Source of the DNA: Serripes groenlandicus | Taxonomy: Eukaryota > Mollusca > Bivalvia > Cardiida > Cardiidae | Direction of reading: 5' to 3' | Length of the DNA stretch: 64,000 bases | NCBI GenBank assembly: GCA_031761405.1 | Contig: JASEVX010000011.1 | Location: 37,077,048 to 37,141,047 of the forward strand | In this document: in pieces, positions 41,813-55,100 of the stretch | Numbering within the stretch: position 1 is the stretch's first letter | How the letters are laid out: each line of letters opens with the position of its first letter | The notes under the pieces: model-generated | Database searches by the model: none | What the model saw: only the letters and a program-made list of their open reading frames with translations | Told to the model about the DNA's origin: nothing | Program-made: the position numbers and the translations under genes

Positions 41813-42955
41813 AACCGGCTCTACAGGTTAGCAACATTGACATTAATAGAGAACGGACACTGGGTATGTCAGGACACTCAAAGTCGGATGTTGAACGTGC
41901 AGGAGTGTCAGCACAGCTAAGAAGCACCGCTTCACCTTTAAGCCACATCGCTTAGTTGGATGAAAGTTGTCATATTGAGTATCAGCAATCGGTTTTCTTT
42001 TGCTCTGGTGAGTGTATTTCGAGGGCTTGGCGTGAAACGGTTGTTACTAAAAACCTATTTCGAAAACCCTGGTTTAGGGGCAATTTTGACCCCTTTGTGA
42101 ACAATGCAAATTTAGATACCATTACTTGTTCTACCATTGCTCAGAACGAGCATTGGCACCTAAATTTCCATTGTTTACCAAGAAAAATTATTTAACGTTT
42201 ATAAAGACTTTATGGCGAGGTGATTAACCTTGGTAAACAAATACCAATTTTAGTTGTACATCGAGATAGAAATATGGGGTATGGATCCAGAAACTGAACA
42301 TCAGAGATGCAAATACTCCAGATTCACGTTAGACCTCTATCAGTCGCCTCTTACGATCATGCAAGGGGTGGGCAGTGGTCCCAATTATTGTGCCATTCAG
42401 GCACGCCCCAGAACCACATTGGGCACACTCCTGTGAAGTTTAGTTGGTCCAGTGGAATGGTAGGAGTTGTCATTTGTAGCTAAAAGTTCAATTTACCCCT
42501 TTTGGGATGACGCCTGGTTGCTATGATTTTGTAACCAATCAATACGGATTGAACAAATTAAGTAGAGGATCACTGAAGTAAGATTCCTATTCAATTTTCT
42601 TAAAATCAGACAAACACTTTCAACCAATCAGTATGGATTTAACAATTTTTGTAGAAGGTCACCCAAGGAACATTTCTACCAAATAGTATTGGAATCTGAC
42701 GAGCAGATTTAGAGGAAGATTTTTAAAATTTGGACATTTCTGAGGCCGCAACAACCAAATTCTGAATGGAATTAAAATCTTTGAACAATTTTGAAAGAGG
42801 GCCACCAAAGGAACATTCCTGTGGAGATTGGTTGAAATTGGTTATGTGGTTAAGGAGGAGATGATGTTTAAAGCTAAAAGTTAACAACGGACGGACGAAC
42901 AGAGAGTGATCAGAATAGATCACCTTGAGCCTTCGGCTCGGGTGAGCTAAAAAGG
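41813..42955. other. unit 2 copy of unclassified and pearl-like repeats
   Basis: Includes a ~125-bp unit-2-specific insertion at ~41863-41990 (GTATGTCAGGACACTCAAAG...). The pearl-like 3' end with its hairpin is at 42530-42955. Confidence 0.45.
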
Positions 42956-43022
42956 GAATATTATAAAAGAAATACCTGTTTAAAGACCTGTCACTGTAAC
43001 CTAACTCATTAATTGTTTGCAT

Positions 43023-43235
43023 TTTCTTTCAATCTATTGAATCTGCAGCAGACAACAGTGTGACAAAAACCTGAAACTTTCCATAAATGATAGTTTAATT
43101 GTTAAATAAAGATGAAAACATTGTGGCTAAAGGAGAAATTGCTCATCATGAGCAATTTCACCTTTGGCCACAATGTTCTCAAAAGTCGTCTGCTGCTATT
43201 GCGTCAAAATGCGTCTGCAGGAGGAAAAGGGTGAA
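43023..43235 (+). mobile_element. palindromic MITE (unit 2 copy)
   Basis: Same as 19096-19308, with the intact central hairpin AATTGCTCATCATGAGCAAT. Confidence 0.65.
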
Positions 43236-43542
43236 TAAAGAAATTGATAACTCATCATAATTCATTTTGCAAAACGGACAGTTCCTTTGAAACATGATTT
43301 GACCATAGCTATGAATGCCGTACATTGCATAAATTTCTTTAAAAGTAAATATCTGAAAATTCAATTCTAGATTCCCATTTCACCTCCTACGTGCAAACGC
43401 ATGCAGACGCATCTCATGCAGACGAGATGTGTACACATTGTGTACAAATGAGAAAGTGTCCAGTATGATTAATTTCTCTATTTGCAACAATCTTTTCAAC
43501 TATTCAATTTTAAAGTAATATATATATATGTTTTGTTTTTTA

Positions 43543-43815
43543 TTACATTATAGTATGGATAGATGTAGTAAAAACTGTAATAATGATGATATATACATGT
43601 GTACACCTGAACCGGACAAATCTGTACACGAAACGATCAGGATACTTGGTTGTGTTAGGACCAAGGTTTTCCGATGTTACTTTCTTACAATCATACTTAG
43701 TAAAGAGAACGTTGTGCCCTTCAGAATATTCTCTGATGACATTATTTAGTTCATCAAAAGAATCGTATTCATTGCCGACTCGCAGCATATTCGGCTCAAA
43801 TATTGCAGTTTTCAA
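43543..43815 (-). pseudogene. ZSWIM/MULE-like N-terminal ORF (unit 2)
   Basis: 90 codons. Same as 19601-19879 except for loss of two residues after SENL. No stop or frameshift in either copy, but the units are too similar for this to prove constraint. Confidence 0.4.
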
Positions 43816-43866
43816 ATTATCACAAATCGCTAGTCTGTGTAAATGACGTCAGACTGTGTGACGACA

Positions 43867-44336
43867 TCACATGTCACGTGCCTATGCAAATGACGTCAGT
43901 GTGATGTCATTAAATTATTTTTTACTCGTACATATATGTAAAAAATAAAAGGTTTATCATTAAAGGAAATGAATTCAAAAAGAGTGTGTTATGTGATAAA
44001 TTGCATATATAAATCTAGCAATATTGCGAGGATAAACTGTCGTAAACTGGTTCATTTTCTTCTAGACAAACGCCTACATGTACCAGTCAAAATCCTGTAG
44101 GACAAATTATCACATGTCACGTGCCTATGCAAATGACGCCAGTATGATGTAATTAAAATAGTTTTTACTCGTACATATATGTAAAAAATAAAAGGTATCA
44201 TTAAGGGAAAATAATTAAAAAAGAGTGTGTTAAATTGAATATATAAATATAGCAATATTGCGAGGATGAACTGTCGTAAACTGGTTCAATTCCTTATAGA
44301 CAAACGCCTACTGTACCAGTCAAAATCCTGTCGGGC
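43867..44336 (+). repeat. two-copy 243-bp tandem repeat (unit 2)
   Basis: Starts at 43867 and 44110. Same E-box, octamer and CRE cluster, with the CRE intact in the first copy only. Confidence 0.8.
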
Positions 44337-46178
44337 GAATAGCTAGTCTTGGCTTATTAACCCGACGGTCGGGTGAAAAGTCAAATGAACCTTATTTACC
44401 CAACGGTCGGGTGAAACGTCAGAAGAACCTTATTTACCCGACGGTCGTGTAAATAGTCACTTCCAATCAACATGGCCTGAACGAAATTGATAGCGGGTCA
44501 CCCAAGGAACATTTCTGAAACACTATTTAAGAATCGGCCTACCAGTTTGGCAGGATAATGTTCCTTAAGAAGTTTTCTTTCGGTTGCCATGGAGTAGTTC
44601 ATGGATAAAATTGGCCGTTTGGGTATAGAATAGAAGAAGTTTGAAGCCAAAAGTTAACACATGTACGCACGACGGTCAATTCGCTATGACAAAAGCTCGT
44701 CTGGTATTCAACCAGTAGAGCTAAAAATGAAGAAACCATGTTCAATACTCAAAATCAACAAACATTCATGTTTTTACCCCAGAAAGAACAAACAACAAAT
44801 CTGCAGCTGACGACTTTGAAAACATCTTGGCAAAAAATGAAAGAAATTTAATATTTAATATAGTTAAAAACATTTTACAAACAGAAATAAGAGGGTCATG
44901 GTGTCCCTGTATCGCTGACCTGACTTATGCTATGTGATTCGTCATGCCAACCACAATAAGTTTCTTATTTACTAATGAACATGTCTTAAAGTTAATCGTA
45001 GATGGTAACCAAAGGAACATCTCTACCACATTATTTAGAAATTGGCCAGATACGTTTTTTTTCCTTCACTATATACATTTAAGACAAAACAGTCCCATTC
45101 CTGGCGACCACATTTTTCTACTAATTAACATGGCTTGGAGGAATCCTTAAGAAGGTCACCAAACAAACATTTCAGCAAAATCGGCAAGACACTTTCGGAG
45201 AAGACGATTTTTAAAGTTTTCACAATATCCATATTAGGCAAAACAGTCCCGCCCTCTGGCGGCTAATTTTTTGGATCAATCAACATGACTTGAAGGAATC
45301 TGATAGATACTATAGATACTTACCCAAGGAACATTTCTACAATTATATATGGAAATCGGACAGATGCCTTTGGAAAAGAAGAATTTTAAAGTGTTCACTA
45401 AAGCTATGTATGGCAAAACAGCTCCATTCCTCGTGGCCATGTTTTTCAACCAATTAACGTGACTTGAAGGAATCTGATAGCTGGTCATTTAAACAGAGTT
45501 ATTGGAAAATCATCCAACCGGTTTGGAAGAATTTAAATGTAATTTGAATAATGACGGGTTTAAAGTATCCGGGTATTGTGATTTTGAAATATATCAATTT
45601 TGCCCCAAACATTAATAGACTGATCTCATTCAAAAGGATAACATATTATCAACAACTGTAATGCACTCGAATAGTATTATCTATAAGTGTAATGCACACA
45701 TATGTTGTTATCTATAAGTGCTTTAATTTATGGACTTCATACGAAGGTTAAGTTTTAAGACAGGTTGTACGGGTTTGTGATTTACCGAGTAAGATCAAAC
45801 GTCAAGGTCATAGTAACTTTATAACATCTGTAATATACAACATCATCACCCCAACACTTTCATTTGTGGACAGAATAATGACATACTTCATACACAGGTT
45901 CAGTGTGAATGTCTCGGGCGGCTTCCTGTTTAACCATACAAAGTCAAAAGTAAAGGTCACATCTGAAAAATACGACACCGTGCTTGGATGGGTATCGTCT
46001 GCGATGCTCTTGTTAGATATGTTCCGATATGCTCAATAATTGTTAAGCTTCACATGCTACACACTTTTGGACTGGTGATCTTTTATGATAAGATATAGTT
46101 CCTTGTTCCTCGTACCTACTTACACCACTTTAAGACGAACAGTTTAAACTCATGCGAGAATATATATTTGTAATTGAT
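44337..46178 (+). other. unit 2 copy of CCCGACGGTCGGG cluster and pearl-like elements
   Basis: CCCGACGGTCGGG cluster at 44332-44457, pearl-like 3' end at 44462-44730, pearl-like 5' part at 44890-45530, AGGTCAAGGTCA-type repeat at 45760-45965. Unit 2 has ~30 bp more than unit 1 near 45303 (TGATAGATACTATAGATACT). Confidence 0.5.
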
Positions 46179-46179
46179 T

Positions 46180-46400
46180 GCCCCGATGGGTATTCGCCGT
46201 GGCTGATTGGGTAGCGACGGGGATTGGGAACCGGGCGTCCCGGGTTCGATACCTACATGTCATGGTGGAGTGTCCTTGGGCAGGCATTCCAAATCCTAGT
46301 ACCGGTTTGTTTACGCAGGGATCATGAAACAGTGGACTGTCGCCGTGATATAACTGGAATAGTATTGAAAACGGCGTAAAAATCCAATAATCAAAACAAA
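46180..46400 (+). mobile_element. tRNA-derived SINE (unit 2 copy)
   Basis: Copy of the 22213 SINE with the same flanks, so inserted before the duplication. Confidence 0.8.
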
Positions 46401-49400
46401 AAAGTTGCCCCTTTTTCTTTGTGTACGTATCATTACCATTGTGTCGACACGAGGGTATTATCCAATGAAAGAAGTGTATTTCGAATCCGGGGAATCCCCT
46501 TGATTATACACCATACAAGTTTATCGAAGCATTACAACAATAACATACTTTATATTGACACTCCTGTACCGTTTCACCGATATATGCAATATTAAAGCCA
46601 TAGACCGTTTTAAAATGAACATGATCTTTTAAATCTCCTTTCATCTGGGTTTGCGTCCCACGAGAAAACCAACAGTATCAACCCGGATCAGGCTAAGCAT
46701 TCCGCGAAGGCTAACCCGGACAGACACTTTTCTGTGGATTCTATGTTTCAGGAATCATTACTATACAACTCTTTCCCTCATACAGAAAACTTTTGAAACC
46801 TCAAAAGGCATAACAATACTTTCAAGTAATATTTTTTTTTTTTTTGGAATATTTAGGAAAAGGGAGAGGTGCTGCAAACAAAACCATTTTTCATTTTCTG
46901 ACAATGTTTTTAACTCTGTATCTAAACTATTCTATCCATTTTCGAGATACTTTACTTTTCCTCAAATGTTTTAGAAGTAAACAAAGTAAACAACTCTATA
47001 AAGCTTTCACATCAGTTATATGGTTAAACTTTCAGTTAAATGTATCAAGTATTTCTTATGTAATTAATGTATCAGTTTCAATCAATTGTGCTGTAATTTA
47101 AAATGCTATCCAAGGGTAGAACAAAGATGTTAACATTTTATCACGCTAGCGAACACGTATAATCCGTGTCGCTGTCTTCCCTCTTTTGGGATATATACGT
47201 ATTTCATACAGTTACTAAACCGTTCTCCATCTGTAGACGCATTTTGACTTATATACAGCATACGACTTTTGAAAACAATGTAACAAAAAGAGAATTTTCT
47301 CAAAACCAGCAATTTCACCTTTTGCCACATTGTTTTCAAGTTTGTTCAGTACTCATACTTTCATTTATAGAGATTGTTCATGTATTTAGGGTACGATTTA
47401 AAGGTCTTGTGAACTTATTTAAGGTTGGAATGCCTAGTTATCGGCCGATATCTTTTTGTTTTATTGTGTGATTTTATTTGTAGTGTAAGCCGCTCTCAAC
47501 AGTATTTCTGTTATATCAAGACGTTAAACAGTATCATGATGTTAAACAGTATTTGTGGATCGAGCGAAATGAAAAATGTGTTCGGAACAGGACTCACAAG
47601 CCAATGACGAAATTCAGATAAATATTTTAATGTATCAGAGGTTGATGAAAGGAAGAGCAGAATCCAAGACTTACCCAATGTATCGTATCGTATATATAGT
47701 TGATGTGATACACCCGGGCCACACTTGGGTATATCCAAACATGCACGGAGCTCCCGGATAGCCAACCTTAGAGTATTGCTGACACTTTTTGAAACCAATC
47801 TTTCTTGACACTACGGCATCTAAATATACACCGTATTTCAGAGACAGATTGACCGCCTCCGTGATGTAGTACAAGAGCTTCCGCGTCTCCGTTAGGGTCA
47901 TACACTAGATTTTACAAATGGTAATAATGGGTGCCGTCTCTTGCGCTTAGGTTTGCGATGTTAGCATAACGACTGACTGCCTGTTGTCAGGATAAATGGA
48001 CCAGTATAACTTGTAACGTACTCAGGAAACGCCGTGATATAACTGACAAATTGCTGAAAACGGCGTTAAACAGCAAGCAATCAATCGACCAATCAGAGAC
48101 ATTTTAAATGCTTTTTTGACTTTTTAGTAAACACCGCATATCCAAAAGCAACAGCAATGATGCGCTGTTGGTCTGAATGGTGTTCATGTACATGTAGCAT
48201 CTCTCCTATTAAATGATGATATTTATTCTTTCACTGCCGCATTTCACAAAGACGACACTTCCAAGTTGAACATTGGACAACTCCATTTTTCGTTCAATAG
48301 GACATATTGGATTGTAAAGTCTAATGTCTAAGTGGCAAACAATACATATTTCAGGGGAGACACCTCGTAATGAGCTGCCTCACCTGAATCTGTATTGTTT
48401 GCGAAAACCTTTGATTGCTTTTGGCAGCAAAAGGGTTAAACAAACGGTGACTAAATTCCGGTCCGACATCACTTCGAATGAACGTAGTTCATGCGGGCTT
48501 TTTCGGATATCATCGCATATCAATTAGGGATTACTTTTAACCGCATCACGTAAGCGGAAACCAATTCACTATTCATATTTTGGTATGTTCATGAGCGCCG
48601 TCCGAGGCCTAAATCGAGTTCATGAGGCTAGCCACAGAGTTCGATTTGTTTTAACCTTATCGCTGCCAATCGCAATTAAAGGCTTTGGCATACAATGCAG
48701 ATTTCATGTGAGGCAGCTCAAAACGAGCTGTCTCTCCTAAAATCTTCATAGTTTGCCACTTAGACATTAAATGTTACCAGATGTCTTGTTGGACGAAACA
48801 TGGAGAGGCCCAATGTTCGACGTTGTGACATTCGGCAGTGTAAGAGTTAAAATGATGAGTTTAAAATTAATTAACACCATATTTAGAAAAATAAATTCTA
48901 TTTTATAATCTTATTTACATGAGAAGCTGAATAGTGAGTGACATGTGTATATGATGCGCGTCTAGCTAACTGGTGTCCTAAAGGTGCTGACCTCCGGATT
49001 ATAGATAGTATAGTCAAATTGTTCAAAAGATATCTTGAAATATTGGAATTGTAATTCTTGGATAATATAAGAGTAGTTATTTCACTTTCCATTACAATAA
49101 ACATCTAAATATTGATATTTTAGCAATAAACAATATTTGCAGAAGTTTCAAAATGTTGATCGCCACTAGAAGTACCTTTAATGCGTACAGTGAAGACTCA
49201 GACGAGCCTGCCCAACCGCACAGTTTTACCAGAGCTTTCACTGTCCGTCTTCATATAATTGAGTTGAAAATGCATCTTCTGACTACAAGCTAGAACTGTA
49301 GCTCCTTAAGTTTTTAGTGGATTCAATTTATGGTGCTGTTTCGGATTGTCAATAAGACTCCAATTTGCTAGCCGAAAATATGAGAAAACTAAACAACTAC

Positions 49401-49576
49401 ATATACACAAATTTTTAAGCCAAGAAGCTAATCAAACCAGATTATACGAAGGTTTTAACAAAACATGGTTGTCAAACTAAAATACAACTGAGTTGTCTAA
49501 ATCGCAATTCACTTATTTCTTTTAATATATACTATACTAACGGGCAAAGGGAAGCAAGTCAGATGAATCCATATGA
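46401..49576. other. unit 2 copy of the 22436-26516 region
   Basis: CCGTTCCAC MITE fragment (46655-46765), palindromic MITE (47220-47345), SINE tail (47940-48085) and the TTAA MITE with long arms (48227-48848). The ~980-bp deletion point is at ~48905. No gene seen. Confidence 0.5.
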
Positions 49577-49584
49577 CTAAAATG

Positions 49585-50612
49585 TAGGGATGGGAACGAA
49601 TATAAAAAACTATATTCGAATATTCGTTTTCCTTATTCGAATATATTCGAATATTCGTTTTTCGAATCAGAAATCGGTATTCGATTTCAGATTATTCCGA
49701 ACACTGGTACTTCCCATTTCCTTTTACAAATAATGGCAATTTTCCAAGTAAAAGTATAAGCTATTGTTTACGTTTCATGTTTTCAACTGAACTTACACTC
49801 TCTTTTTTCTCAACTGATGTATTTGAATTTCAATTTGAAGTAAATCAAGAAAAAAATCACTTCCAAACGATAAACCAGATCGCAACGGTTTTTGAGCCGT
49901 ATATTCATTCAGGTGTCGCTTGTTTACCGAGTTTAATATTGAATCGAATCAAATAATTAACGAAATAATTATAAATCTTATTCATACAAAAAGCATAGGG
50001 AGTTGGGTTATATTTCTTTTACCAATTTCGTCTAGTCAATTTAACCGCGTGTTGTAAGAAAACAAAATCGCCGACGATTCAATTTGTTCGCTTATGTGAC
50101 TTCATTTTTGAACAGGTAAAGAGGAAAGCTGCATACTTTTGAGACGTAATGCGATGTTTAAATATGATTTATTCATTTTTGCAACAGCTGTCTTTGATGT
50201 AAACATCGACTATGTTTTGTTCAGGCTGGGCGGGTTTTACGGAACTGCAGGCTGTCACCGTTTATACATGTTTGTTGATTCAAAAATATCAAACAAACTG
50301 GTCGTCAATGTGATATCTGGTTACACACGATTAGATCTCTGGTAAACGTACGCGTGGCAATTATTGATTGTATTATTGTTACTTATGTTTTGACATACGT
50401 TGTAAAAACACAATAAACGACACATACACACTCTTTATCACTTCACACTTAATAAATGATAAGCTCAAACTCGCGACCGATGTCAGAATTTTACTAATAA
50501 TGTTTTGTTTTGATTTTAGAAACTAGTAATAATTATAGAAAATAGTACACTGAAAACGAATGTTCTTATTCGAAAACAGTATTCGAATATTCGTCCGTTT
50601 TTCCCATCCCTA
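49585..50612 (+). mobile_element. hAT-type non-autonomous element, 1028 bp
   Basis: Terminal repeats TAGGGATGGGAA / TTCCCATCCCTA. The 8-bp target duplication CTAAAATG lies at 49577-49584 and 50613-50620. Unit 1 has the uninterrupted site with a single CTAAAATG. Subterminal arrays of ATTCGAATATTCG occur at both ends. 8-bp duplications are the hAT hallmark. A 68-codon ORF (50139-50345) shows no transposase motif. Confidence 0.9.
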
Positions 50613-50620
50613 CTAAAATG

Positions 50621-51579
50621 GTATCCTATTGGACAAGAATCATTTCGTTGAAAGTCTGACTGATTTGTTAACAAAACATTTGATTTGACGTCATATTTTT
50701 TTAGTAGTTTAGGAATGAACTTTTATTAAATATAGGTTTCTGGGTTATTTGGAAAGAACCATAGACCAAACCGCTATTATCGTTGCCTATGGAAAATGAA
50801 TTGCTTCCATCTGACCATATGCTTATCATATCTTCCTATTCAAATTGCCTACTAGGGACGTAATCAGTGTAGTTTTGCGAACTATGTATACAATGTAAAT
50901 GTGACATTTGTTTGTGTAGTACTGGTATGAGAACGAGCCAGGATAATCGAGGCAAGGTGAATATACATCCCCGATATAACTAAAATACAGTGAAAAACGG
51001 TGTTAAACTCTATTAAATACCTTTTTTAAAAATGCAACATAGTGGATAATGTCATTCATACTTTAATGAAATGGTCAAAAGATCAGGCATTCATATCTAC
51101 AAGGCGCTTTACATAGTTCAGATACGCCTGACAATAGTCAAAGAAGGAAAAACGCCCCAATTTGTTCATAAAATCAATTTTCAGATACAATTGGCCCCTT
51201 GTTTTCGAATCCCAGATTGGATTTGTTGTATGTGGGAACATGCATATTGTTTCTACGTATCATATATGGTGAATTAATATATATAAACCTGCCACAGTAT
51301 TCATTAAGTGGTTGTTTGTTTATGCTAACAGTTAACGGGACGAACTGCTAGCAAAACAAAGTCTCTATAGTCTATAGATAATGTCCATCAGATTGATTAA
51401 TTGTAAAATGGAGCTCATTAATATGAATAAAATGTATTGCATAAAACAGCAAACAATATGTTAATTGCAAAGAAAAAAATATAAAAAGTACAAACGGAGA
51501 AATGGATTTTTTTTCAGATGAAGTTACAATCATTTAACAATGTAAGAGTTTATGGAAAAACATACCGCCGAACACTGTG
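50621..51579. other. unit 2 copy of 26540-27488
   Basis: SINE tail fragment at 50930-51020. I see nothing else. Confidence 0.4.
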
Positions 51580-51583
51580 TTAA

Positions 51584-51806
51584 CCCTTTCCCTCATACCA
51601 AAAATCTGCAGCAGACGAATTTGAAAACATTCCTGAAAACTTTTAGGAACTTCCTTTAATTGAAATGACAATAATTGAAAAGAGTTAAACACGTGATGAC
51701 ACAAGGAGAAATTGCTCGTTTTGAGCAATTTCTTCATTTGTCTGCATGTTTTCGCAAAAGCTGTCTGCTGCAGAGCTGTCAGAAACCTTCTATATGAGGG
51801 AAATGG
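51584..51806 (+). mobile_element. palindromic MITE after gene copy 2
   Basis: Copy of 27493-27715. TTAA intact on the left; on the right reduced to TAAA. Confidence 0.8.
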
Positions 51807-51954
51807 TAAAAGAAAAAATCTGAATACATCCGTTCTTTTCTTAAGAGTTGATCACCTGCTTGTTTGTTATTTGCACAATAAACAACTATTAAGAATAAAT
51901 GAATTACAAAGCTGAAAATACAAAAAGTACTTTGTTGTCATTTTGGAATTGTAA

Positions 51955-52154
51955 CTATTTCGGTGGAGGTAAGGCGGACGGCTGCTCGTACGGTGGAGGG
52001 GCACCTGGACCCATTTGTTGTTGTGTGTACTGGCCGTTCGGCATTGGACCCGGCATGGGCATTGCATTAGGCATTTGTCCCGGCATGGGTGTGGCATAAG
52101 GCATTGGACGTTGTTGGTCATAGCCTGCATGGGATTGGTTTTGGCTCACTGTCA
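51955..52154 (-). CDS. exon 5 of copy 2
   Basis: Protein identical to copy 1 exon 5. One silent difference. Confidence 0.85.
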
Positions 52155-55100
52155 CTAAAAATAGTAAATAGAATACCGGATATTATCATAAGTGCAGTTT
52201 CATTAACACCAGATCTAAACTTTGCAGAAAATTCTCGTTGCCTACTAAAGGTCGTCTCATTCTGACCTATGCATCACCCAATCAAATTGCCGCCTACAAA
52301 ATCGTTAGGTATTAACACGGGGAGATAGCTAATACAAATTACGAAATAGAGAATCAGTGAAGGCCGAGCGTTGTATATATCGTGCGATTTAATTGGACAA
52401 AGATGATTACCTACTCATAAATATTTAAATGTTAAGGGTCAATTTGAGACTTCCTTTTATATGGTGTCATGAGATTGTGACAAGTTTTGACAAAAGTTCA
52501 TGATATCAAATGCATATGTCAGCGATGACTGTCAGCAGTTTCCTTAAAATCTTATGCGCTTATTTAGTAACAACAACAACCAAACGGCACTAATGCACAG
52601 GTTAGTCGTCATAAATAATGGTCTCAAATGCCCTAATGTTTGTTTTTATAGAGCACATGTCATATCAAAATTGGAGTGACCCACTTTGAACCTTTTTATA
52701 TTTGTATAGATCCTTTAGCCTTCTATTGCCAAAAGGCGAACAGTGCAGGGCCAGATCATAAAGAACTAATGGGCTGGTTGACCTTGGTCTTTACTGGTAA
52801 AACATGCCTTATATTTTGGTTTAAGTTTAAAAACTAACAACCTCTTTACGCCTTCCGCATAAAGTAAAGCAAGTCTAACAACACCCCTGTTTTCCATGGC
52901 TATTCCCTAGATAAAACAAAACAAATTACCTGTTGTCTGTGGGCTCATAACATGCTGTATGAGGACAGTTTGTCGGCGACGACGAACGAAGTAACAGCAG
53001 CACACCCAAAAGCAAACTTTAAAAATGACCGCCGCTAAGACAATACCGATCCAAGCTCCACTAGTCCTGGTTAATAGAGAGAGTATATACAACCCTTTCC
53101 CACTTGCTGACGCATTGCGACGCATTTGCACCAGATGACTTTTGAAAACATTAAGGCTAAAGGAGCCTCATGACGAGCAATTTCCCCTTTTGCCACAATG
53201 TTTTCAACTCTTTGTAATGTTAAACTCTCATTTATGAAGATATTTCACATTTTTGCCATATGTTTTCGAAGTCGTCTGGTGCAGAAATGTCGTATGTGGG
53301 AAAGGTTTAACAATTTATAAAACATTTAACTATAATTTAATTACAAAGCTGTGATTTCATGAATGATTGTAGCATACACCGATGGTCCACTCGAACACGT
53401 CGATAACTCGAACACGTCGATAACTCGAACTCGTCGATAACTCGAACACGTCGAAAACTCGAACACGTCGATAACTCGAACACGTCGATAACTCGAACAC
53501 GTCGATAACTCGAACACTTCGATAAGTCGAAGTGATTTATGAGTCTTTTTGACGTCGAGTTATCGCGAGTCACTGTATTTGAACCGGGTAAGACTTTCAG
53601 GTCAGTCTGTGCAGAATTATTTTCAAACAATAGTCTATAAACCCATAGTAAAGCTAGAAAAATGTCACAATGACGCCATAGCTATGCCTCAAGCTTGTTA
53701 GTGAATTAAAGAAATATAATGTCTGAATCTCACTTTTATTTGATTGTTTTTAGTAATCAGTATAAAATAATTCATAATCTTATAAAGGAAACCAAAGATG
53801 ATTTGGCAATAGTGTAAATCAATATCAACATGCGCTTCCTAGCAGTTTGATCTGCACTGTTTATGTATTAGTCAAATATAGTCTTAATATACATTATAAA
53901 CATTTTACAGTTGGATCAGTTTGTACCGGAGTAACTATGGTCTATGTTTTCATAAATGTGCTTAGGTTTCGTTTCATACAATACAATACAATACAATACA
54001 ACAGTATATTAGAGCAATGAGGCCTCCGGTATATACTAAATACCTAAAATATTCAAACAACTTGCAATGTAATAATGTTCAAAATCATAAAAAAAAGATG
54101 AAGTGCTATTGTTTTTAATAACTACCGGTTTTTCATTTTGAAGGAGACAATAGAAAAATCTGTAAAACATTAAAGTAGGAGTCACAACAACTACATAAAG
54201 AACAGGTCAATATTGTTGAGTTATACCTTTTATGATACATAAAAAGAAAAGTCACAACAAATAGATAAAGAACAGGTCAATATTGCTGAGTAAAACCGAT
54301 TATGATACATACAAAGAGGAGTCACACAAACTAGATAAAGAACAGGTCAATATTGTTGAGTTATACCGTAAATGGTACTTAGAAATAGGAGTCACAATCA
54401 TTTTATCAAAAACAGGTCAGTATTATTGAGTCATACCGATAATAATACTTAAAAATAGAAGTCACACAAACTAGAAAAATACCCAGGTCAATATTGCTGA
54501 GTAAAACCAGTAATGATACCAACAAGGAGGAGTCACAAAAACTAGATAAAGAGCAGATCAATATTGTTGAGTTAAACCAGCAAAGAAGAGTCCCAAAAAC
54601 TAGATAAAGAACAGGTCAATATTATACAATTATGGACTTTTCAGCTGTTATACATGATGTGATATGCACCAGAAAAATCAATAATGATTTTTTTGGTAAA
54701 TATCAACATCGTGTATAACAGCTGAAAAGCCCATAACTGTTTTATTATATAACCCTCAATTTATCATATTGTTTTGATATTGATCAACTTAAAAGAAAAC
54801 AGAGAACCTCGGAAACATTGTACTCTTCAATGTTCACATGCAGATTCTTCTCTTTCAAATGCGCTCGAAACACATTAACTGCTTGCTTCGTAGCTTTCTT
54901 TGTGTTAAGTGCATCTTTATCTTCATAATTCTTTGCATTTCTTGCTCCGAAAGGTTCGCAAAGCGCGTTGGTGGCGGTTCATTTTCCATTTTGACAGTTA
55001 TTGTCATTTGGAAACACAGGAAATGATCAATGGAAGTCAAACACTTGATTGCATTTAATCATGATCATCCAAACGAGCTTCGGAAGTTTCCGTGGTCATT

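Noticed and set aside
50139..50345. Transposase ORF in the hAT element
   Set aside because: 68 codons with no hAT motif; the 1-kb element is too small to be autonomous.
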